DNA of 64,000 bases from Bacteroidia bacterium (GTDB lineage Bacteria > Bacteroidota > Bacteroidia > B-17B0 > Aurantibacillaceae). Location of the stretch: assembly GCA_018000995.1 (NCBI GenBank), contig JAGNIU010000011.1, positions 41,703 to 105,702 of the forward strand, in the 5' to 3' direction. Shown piece by piece: positions 63,582 through 64,000 of the stretch (the first letter of the stretch is position 1; each line of letters begins with the position of its first letter). Made by a program: the position numbers and the translations under genes. Under the pieces are notes generated by a model. That model had not been told where the DNA came from. It made no database searches and saw nothing but the letters and a program-made list of their open reading frames with translations.

Positions 63582-63926
63582 CTATTTTACTGAGTTTACT
63601 ACAGCTTTAAACGCTTCAGGATGATTCATTGCTAAATCAGCTAAAACCTTACGGTTTAATTTTAATCCTTTAGAGTTTAATTTACCGATGAATTCAGAGT
63701 AGCTCATGCCGTGTTCGCGAACACCTGCATTGATACGCTGGATCCAAAGACCACGCATTGTGCGTTTTTTGTTTTTACGGTCACGGTAAGCATACTGTAA
63801 ACCTTTTTCTAATGTGTTTTTAGCAATGGTCCATACATTACCTCTTGCACCCCAATAACCTTTGGTTAGGTTGAGGATTTTTTTTCTGCGAGCCCTGCTG
63901 GCTTCGTGGTTGACGCTTCTTGGCAT
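63582..63926 (-). CDS. rplT: 50S ribosomal protein bL20
   Basis: The 114-residue protein has the full family sequence: [52 protein letters not shown] and [11 protein letters not shown]. It binds 23S rRNA early in assembly. rpmI (bL35) normally precedes it; the 74 bases upstream in the window hold no complete frame. They do include an inverted repeat, TTCAGT/ACTGAA (near 63951-63974), that could be a small leader hairpin. The right edge cuts the upstream gene off. Confidence 0.97.
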   Translation of the reverse strand: MPRSVNHEASRARRKKILNLTKGYWGARGNVWTIAKNTLEKGLQYAYRDRKNKKRTMRGLWIQRINAGVREHGMSYSEFIGKLNSKGLKLNRKVLADLAMNHPEAFKAVVNSVK

Positions 63927-64000
63927 TTCTTTGTTTTTTTAGTTTTGGAATTCAGTGGCTTTCGCTCTTGTTACTGAAATCCGGGTTAAACATTTTGTTT

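Overview
The window looks like ordinary chromosome from a low-GC member of the Bacteroidota. The support is a PorP/SprF-family protein, a GldA-like ABC ATPase, a secreted protein with a type A C-terminal sorting domain of the type IX secretion system (T9SS), promoters of the TTTG/TAnnTTTG type, few Shine-Dalgarno sequences, and several secreted proteins whose signal peptides end in SFSQ or NAQ. It could be from Flavobacteriales or Sphingobacteriales, possibly an uncultured lineage; the sequence alone does not settle the genus. I see no prophage, plasmid, CRISPR array, IS transposase or tRNA gene.

Region by region. 1-12 kb: a PrsW-like membrane protein cut by the left edge, PorP/SprF, a CCA-adding-type nucleotidyltransferase coupled to a GSCFA hydrolase and an iodotyrosine-deiodinase-like flavoprotein, a DEAD-box helicase, a secreted prolyl oligopeptidase, a membrane acyltransferase and small cytosolic proteins. 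12-24 kb: an OmpA-type protein, a coiled-coil lipoprotein, an MFS transporter, a divergent RsmH, a P-type ATPase, RibBA, a Nudix hydrolase and a tandem pair of secreted paralogues. 24-37 kb: a WG-repeat protein, then a serine/PLP block (serC, serA, DUF1015, PLPBP), a DMT transporter, a lipid-linked glycosyltransferase, the SRP RNA gene and a transaldolase-family enzyme. 37-45 kb: a PafA-like phosphatase, a second DEAD-box helicase, a polysaccharide epimerase, RsgA, a membrane SpoIIE phosphatase and GldA. 45-53 kb: a minus-strand block of envelope proteins of unknown function that share a small beta-rich module in four copies, next to a TPR protein and PfkA. 53-64 kb: RuvX, a LOG-family protein, bS21, XerC, a hibernation factor, a large T9SS cargo protein, a sensor-propeller SpoIIE phosphatase, two small envelope proteins and bL20.

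The most unusual signals are these: (i) the shared-module envelope cluster at 46.9-51.0 kb, with two lipoproteins that also carry C-terminal membrane helices; (ii) several dispersed repeat families, including an exact 24-nt repeat placed directly after two stop codons in the same sense, and a repeat-like tract that forms part of a signal peptide; (iii) many genes with a TAnnTTT(G/A) -7 box only 4-7 nt before the start codon, which predicts leaderless or nearly leaderless mRNAs; (iv) a structured inverted-repeat leader at 10000-10087; (v) a deiodinase-like nitroreductase that keeps the substrate-binding Glu/Tyr/Lys set. None of these is proven here; they are inferences from sequence reading without database searches.
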